Shown: positions 60,135 through 64,000 of the stretch, one piece after another
Numbering within the stretch: position 1 is the stretch's first letter
Layout: every line of letters starts with the position of its first letter
Source of the DNA: an uncultured Blautia sp.
GTDB lineage: Bacteria > Bacillota > Clostridia > Lachnospirales > Lachnospiraceae
Assembly: GCA_900541985.1 (NCBI GenBank)
Contig: UQLX01000005.1
Span: forward strand, 36,559 to 100,558
Direction of reading: 5' to 3'
DNA: 64,000 nt
Position numbers and translations under genes: made by a program
Notes under the pieces: model-generated
Seen by the model: the letters and a program-made list of their open reading frames with translations, nothing else
Told to the model about the DNA's origin: nothing
Databases searched by the model: none

Positions 60135-62705
60135 ATGAATACACAAAAAGCAAAAAAAGCGGTGGATAAACCCACCGCTTTTCATAAATGGTGTGGAAAA
60201 GAGAATGAAAATATCAGATTTGCCGTATATTTACTGGGATTGATGCTCCTCAGTGCCTGTTTTATGTTCGATGATTATCTTTTTGGAGATCAGCTGATGA
60301 TCTTTCAGGATATCGGAAGTGACACATGGCAGCAGTATATTATGAACTATTCGGCGATTGTCAACGATATCCGGGACGGAAGCTTCAGCCTGTGGGATTT
60401 TTCCAACGGATTTGGGGTCAATCTGTTTAACTTCAACCTGTTTGATCCTTTTCTGATGCTCCTGTACGGTCTGGGAGTGATACTGGGGCCTGCACATATG
60501 CTTCTGTATATCAATGTGATTCAGATTCTGAAAATGCTGGCAGCGGGATTGGCGTTTTATTTGTTTTTATCCCAGTTTTCTCTCAGCAGTCAGGCAAAAC
60601 TGGTGACTTCCTATGTGTATGGATTCAGTGGTTTTCTCCTGGTGTGGGGACAACATTATCAGTTTGGTACGGCAGTGATTTATCTTCCCCTGCTTCTTCT
60701 TTTTTGCGAAAGACATGTGCAGAAGAAAAAAGGGCGGGGATTTTTCCCGGTGATGGTTTTTTTGTGCGGGATCTACAGCGTGTATTTTACCTATATGTGT
60801 CTTGCGGCAACAGGACTTTACCTTTTGTTCCGGATCCTGATGCTGGACGGACTTACACCTGCGCAGAGGATCCGGCGATTTTTTACAGGCTGCGGTGAAA
60901 TGCTTCTTGGCATAGGAATGAGTATGGCGGTTTTTCTGCCTATGGCAGAGGTGCTTCTGAACGTGTCCTCCAGACTGGACAGCAGCGGGGTGGGATTTAT
61001 GGACTGGCTGCAGCAGTGCTTCACACCCTATAGCGGGAAATTTTATGATTCTCTGGTAAAGCATCTGTTTTCCAGCAATCTGCAGAATGGATTTGGTATG
61101 GCAAAAGGACCTCAGCAGTATGTAATGAATTATTATGAGGATCCTGTTCTGTTCTGCTCCGGGCTGGCTGTTTTTCTGGATATCCAGTTTCTTGTGATTC
61201 TGAGAAAGACGGAGATGACCCGAAGAGCAAAGACAGTCCTGTACAGCGCTGCGGCGCTGATTCTGGCAGGTATGCTCCTTCCTGTTGGAGGAACGGTTTT
61301 TAATTACTTTACAAAGCCCACGCAGAGATATACCTTTGTACTGATACCGGTTTTTCTTCTCCTTATGGCATGGATGTGGGATTACCTGAAAAAAGGCGGT
61401 CGCCTCAGTATCCTTCTGATCGTTGTTGTGACTGGATTTATGGGACGGGCATATCTGGAAGGCTGGCAGCAGGCTGGATTTCCGGAATATAAAAGAAATA
61501 TACTGATTCTGACAGCTACGGGGATTCTTACGGTTATCTGTCTGATTGCACTGGATTTTGTAAAAAAACAGCAGATCCGAAATCTGGTAATGGGAATTCT
61601 TACTGTGGCACTGGCTGTGCAGGTGATGTCAGAAGGAAGTACAAATTTCCAGGCCAGAGTTACCCTGAAAAAAACAGATACACCGGCAGAGCTTATGACA
61701 CAGGAAATGGAACAGTATAAGACTGACAGACATTCCGAAAATAAAGCCGTCAGATATCGGGCAGAAATGAATAAGCCTCAGGATTTTTTCAGGGAAATGT
61801 ATCGGGCGGATATTCCGCAGGTGCTGGATTATCTGGAAGAAAAGGACGGAAGCTTTTTCCGGGTGGAAAAGGATTATATTTCCGGAACAGTAGCCATGGA
61901 TGCCTCTGCTCAGGGATATAACGGGATATCCTCCTATAACTCTGTTATGAACGGCTACATAAAGGAATTTGTGGAGACCTGCTGTCCGGAACTGTTTTTT
62001 GCAGATCAAAATCATTATACCTTCTGGAACAATGTAGAAGATGAACAGCTGGCAGCTTTTCTGGGAATCCGTTATCTGATCTCCGGTCGGAAGGTGCCGG
62101 AGGAAGGCTGGAAGGTACTGGATCAGGTAGGAGGGCTGTATGTCCATGAAAATCAGCTGGAAACCGGAACGGCTCACTTTTATACCGATGCGGTAACAGA
62201 GGAAAGTTTAAAGGAATTGTGTACAGAAGACACAAGAGACGAGTTTCTTCAGAATGTGATCTCTCTGCCGGAAGAAGAGAATTCTGAAACAGGAGTGAAG
62301 ATTTCCCGGGAAACATCTCCGAAAGAACTTCAGACAGCCTCCGAGATTTCGCAGCTTCTCAGCCAGGAGGACAAAAATGCCATGGAAGATTCAGAAATCA
62401 TCCTGAATCGCCCGGAAAAAGATTCCCATATTACCGGATCCATCCATGCAGAGACAGACGGATATGGAATGTTTATGATTCCATACGAAAAAGGATGGAG
62501 CCTGACCATTGATGGAAAAGAAACAGAACTCCTTCGCGGAGACATTGGATTTCTGGCCTGTGAGATCCCGGAAGGCGATCACACACTGGAGCTGACCTTC
62601 CAGGCTCCGGGCTTAAAGACAGGAATGCTGGCCAGCTGTTTGTTCTGGATTTTGTTCGGAGTGTCCAGAGGGGCGGAGAAATATGGGAGAAGAAAGCAGA
62701 AATAA
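60135..62705 (+). CDS. YfhO-family multi-spanning membrane glycosyltransferase
   Basis: 856 residues with about a dozen transmembrane segments (first at about 30-50), extracellular loops with QDIGSDTWQQYI near 56-68 and a large extracellular C-terminal domain before a last helix. YfhO proteins have a GT-C type fold; in Bacillus and Listeria they are the external transferases for sugars delivered on undecaprenyl phosphate by CsbB-like enzymes and a flippase. The GT2 and small-membrane-protein pair at 44.5-46.2 kb could serve as its partners. A terminator-like hairpin lies in codons 8-17. Confidence 0.85.
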   Translation: MNTQKAKKAVDKPTAFHKWCGKENENIRFAVYLLGLMLLSACFMFDDYLFGDQLMIFQDIGSDTWQQYIMNYSAIVNDIRDGSFSLWDFSNGFGVNLFNFNLFDPFLMLLYGLGVILGPAHMLLYINVIQILKMLAAGLAFYLFLSQFSLSSQAKLVTSYVYGFSGFLLVWGQHYQFGTAVIYLPLLLLFCERHVQKKKGRGFFPVMVFLCGIYSVYFTYMCLAATGLYLLFRILMLDGLTPAQRIRRFFTGCGEMLLGIGMSMAVFLPMAEVLLNVSSRLDSSGVGFMDWLQQCFTPYSGKFYDSLVKHLFSSNLQNGFGMAKGPQQYVMNYYEDPVLFCSGLAVFLDIQFLVILRKTEMTRRAKTVLYSAAALILAGMLLPVGGTVFNYFTKPTQRYTFVLIPVFLLLMAWMWDYLKKGGRLSILLIVVVTGFMGRAYLEGWQQAGFPEYKRNILILTATGILTVICLIALDFVKKQQIRNLVMGILTVALAVQVMSEGSTNFQARVTLKKTDTPAELMTQEMEQYKTDRHSENKAVRYRAEMNKPQDFFREMYRADIPQVLDYLEEKDGSFFRVEKDYISGTVAMDASAQGYNGISSYNSVMNGYIKEFVETCCPELFFADQNHYTFWNNVEDEQLAAFLGIRYLISGRKVPEEGWKVLDQVGGLYVHENQLETGTAHFYTDAVTEESLKELCTEDTRDEFLQNVISLPEEENSETGVKISRETSPKELQTASEISQLLSQEDKNAMEDSEIILNRPEKDSHITGSIHAETDGYGMFMIPYEKGWSLTIDGKETELLRGDIGFLACEIPEGDHTLELTFQAPGLKTGMLASCLFWILFGVSRGAEKYGRRKQK
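60156..60183 (+). terminator. Terminator-like hairpin inside the 5' end of the YfhO gene
   Basis: AAAAGCGGTGG pairs perfectly with CCACCGCTTTT around a 6-base loop, 11 base pairs followed by TTTT. It lies within the coding frame, after rfbD. It may end rfbD transcripts and so lower expression of the YfhO gene. Confidence 0.6.
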
Positions 62706-62767
62706 TGCTATTTTATCAGGCGTGAAACGCTGGAACAGAACTATCTAAAGTGTTTGAAAAAAAGATT

Positions 62768-62805
62768 AGAGAGGGAATGACTGAAAAACGGTCATTCTCT
62801 TTTTT
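62768..62805 (+). terminator. Terminator after the YfhO gene
   Basis: Stem AGAGGGAATGAC / GTCATTCTCT with one bulge and a loop of about 9 bases, then six T. Marks the end of the glycan region. Confidence 0.85.
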
Positions 62806-62853
62806 GGCTGTAATTTAGTATATAAAATCAAATGGAGTTTTTATGATATATTA

Positions 62854-62882
62854 TTGACATTGAATATACTGTGTAGTACACT
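62854..62882 (+). promoter_or_regulatory. PadR-gene promoter with palindrome over the -10
   Basis: TTGACA (62854-62859), 17-base spacer, TACACT (62877-62882). The perfect 11-base palindrome GTGTAGTACAC (62871-62881) covers the -10 and has ATA..TAT at matched distances on either side; likely the autoregulatory PadR site. Confidence 0.7.
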
Positions 62883-62904
62883 ATATACAAAGGAGGCATA
62901 GTAG

Positions 62905-63243
62905 ATGAATATTGACGACTGGAAATCACAGGTAAAAAGAGGAACACTTGAATTTTGTATTTTGCTTTTGATAAAGAAACAACCGTCTTATGGTTATGAG
63001 ATTATCAGCACATTGGATCAGTATCCGATCATTGCCGCGAAAGAAAATACAATTTATCCGCTGCTGCGCCGATTGTTGAAAGAGGAATTTATTTCTTCCT
63101 GCTGGCAGGAAGGAACAGAGGGGCTGCCGCCGAGAAAGTATTATTCACTTACAGCCAAAGGAGAAGAATACATTTCCGCAATGTCTGTGGAGTGGGACAA
63201 TTTACTGAATGCGATCAACGAAATTAAAGGAGAAAAGGCATGA
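62905..63243 (+). CDS. PadR-family transcription regulator
   Basis: 112 residues: winged helix typical of PadR (LKRGTLEFCILLLIKKQPSYGYEII here beginning VKRGTLEF; ENTIYPLLRRLLKEEFI; RKYYSLTAKGEEYI) and a short C-terminal dimer helix. Small PadR proteins of this type repress their own operon and a membrane protein gene. Overlaps the next gene by 4 bases. Ligand unknown. Confidence 0.93.
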   Translation: MNIDDWKSQVKRGTLEFCILLLIKKQPSYGYEIISTLDQYPIIAAKENTIYPLLRRLLKEEFISSCWQEGTEGLPPRKYYSLTAKGEEYISAMSVEWDNLLNAINEIKGEKA

Positions 63244-63809
63244 AAAAAATATTAGATAATTATCTTGAAAAAATGGAAAAATGTCTGAGACCTGTTCCTG
63301 TTTCAGAACGGATTGATATTATCAATGAGATAAAAAGTGAAATGCAGGAATTGCAGAATAATGGGGTTTCGGATGAAATGATCATTGAAAGACTGGGAAA
63401 TCCCAAAGACCTGGCAAAAGCGTATCTTGGAGATCTCATAACCAAAGAAAAAGGATTCAGCTGGAACAGAGTCCTGATCATTTGTGCTTTTTTCAGTCTG
63501 GTAGGATTTTCAGGAATGGTTGTGATTCCCTGTCTGGGAGTGATTGCACCTACATTTATAGTTTGCGGCGCCATCTGCCCGTGCTTGGGACTGATCAAGC
63601 TGATCGATCAGATTTTCCATCTTGGACTGCCCTTTGCAGATAACATTGGTATATTTGTAAGTGAATCCTTTACACTGAATCCTCTGGTGGAATTTATACT
63701 TATCCTGCTCATCGGAGTTCTTCTGTTTCTTGCAGGAATTGCTGCGTGGAAGCTTCTTGTTTTTTATTGTAAGAAGGTGAGCGGAACAGCAAAGAGACTT
63801 TTCGTATAA
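63240..63809 (+). CDS. DUF1700-type HAAS membrane protein, PadR partner
   Basis: 189 residues: a cytosolic N-terminal helical domain (LEKMEKCLRPVPVSERIDIINEIKSEMQEL..LGNPKDLAKAYLG, the HAAS signature) and three or four transmembrane segments (about 77-97, 102-123, 150-175). These proteins are co-encoded with PadR regulators and may help sense membrane or drug stress. Transport genes normally follow; the window ends before they would appear. Confidence 0.88.
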   Translation: MKKILDNYLEKMEKCLRPVPVSERIDIINEIKSEMQELQNNGVSDEMIIERLGNPKDLAKAYLGDLITKEKGFSWNRVLIICAFFSLVGFSGMVVIPCLGVIAPTFIVCGAICPCLGLIKLIDQIFHLGLPFADNIGIFVSESFTLNPLVEFILILLIGVLLFLAGIAAWKLLVFYCKKVSGTAKRLFV

Positions 63810-63925
63810 AAACAGCAAGTTTATGGGGTGAGTAAAATATGATTTTTTGTCTGTAAATGACATGCAGATTTCATTGATCCTTCATTACATTTTTCAGACT
63901 GCAAATTTATATTCCTGTTGTTTTG

Positions 63926-64000
63926 TTGTGTATGGGCGGGAAACCGTAGGGCGCAGCCTGCCGACCAGCCTGCGGCTGGGGGGGCGGCCCAAGTTTCTTG
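63926..64000. other. GC-rich palindromic sequence at the window edge
   Basis: After AT-rich, non-coding sequence from 63810, the last ~75 bases are sharply richer in G and C. They contain the inverted repeat CCAGCC-TGC-GGCTGG (63965-63979) and a run of seven G. No start of a gene or RNA is recognisable. It may be the end of an interspersed repeat or mobile element that continues outside the window. Confidence 0.4.

Overview
The window reads as a chromosomal segment of a Gram-positive, spore-forming Clostridia, most likely a Lachnospiraceae close to Blautia. The grounds are sporulation genes (gpr, spoIIP, a GerM-type lipoprotein), Firmicutes-type regulators (NiaR, a LexA-like box), low to moderate GC, purine-rich Shine-Dalgarno sites with frequent TTG/GTG starts, and the order comEA..comEC-holA..rpsT-gpr-spoIIP-lepA-hemW, which resembles the Bacillus order. 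No rRNA, tRNA, CRISPR array or complete insertion sequence was seen. Nearly all genes are on the + strand.

Layout. 0-2.8 kb: end of an arginine operon (argJ, argB, argD). 2.8-4.2 kb: a decayed GGDEF gene, a small FeoB-associated Cys-rich membrane protein and a YdcZ-type transporter. 4.2-11.4 kb: comEA, a two-component system, a tandem-GerMN lipoprotein, comEC and holA. 11.4-19.8 kb interrupts the usual holA-rpsT neighbourhood. It holds a palindromic non-coding element, two divergent 55-residue ribbon-helix-helix genes with a repeat operator, a frameshifted secreted-protein pseudogene, a PP2C / Ser-Thr kinase / VWA / zinc-ribbon module resembling TerY-P triads, and a NiaR-controlled NAD operon (nadB-nadC-niaR-nadA). 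19.8-32.9 kb: rpsT, gpr, spoIIP, lepA, hemW, uvrA, an mreB homologue, recD2 and comFC. A LexA-type box sits in a promoter at the head of the lepA..uvrA run. 33-37 kb: two uncharacterised membrane proteins, cdaA-cdaR (c-di-AMP synthesis) and HPr. 37-39.8 kb: a large cell-wall-binding L,D-transpeptidase.

39.9-62.7 kb is a surface-glycan region. RfbA, RfbB, RfbC and RfbD supply dTDP-L-rhamnose. A WecE-like transaminase can divert the RfbB product to dTDP-4-amino-4,6-dideoxygalactose. Beside it lie two ATP-grasp ligases (one fused to a PLP enzyme), a pair of small EmrE/ArnE-F-like membrane proteins and a polyprenyl-phosphate glycosyltransferase of ArnC/CsbB type. Further on are a Wzm/Wzt ABC exporter with a C-terminal glycan-binding type domain, a methyltransferase-kinase-coiled-coil protein laid out like the chain terminator WbdD, two paralogous two-domain GT2 glycosyltransferases, and a YfhO-family membrane protein. 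I infer two cooperating branches. One is an ABC-exported, rhamnose-containing polymer with a capped end. The other is a lipid-linked amino-acylated aminosugar that is flipped and attached to a surface polymer by the YfhO protein.

62.9-63.8 kb holds a PadR regulator with its DUF1700-type membrane partner. The last ~75 bases turn abruptly GC-rich and palindromic and may be the edge of an interspersed or mobile element.
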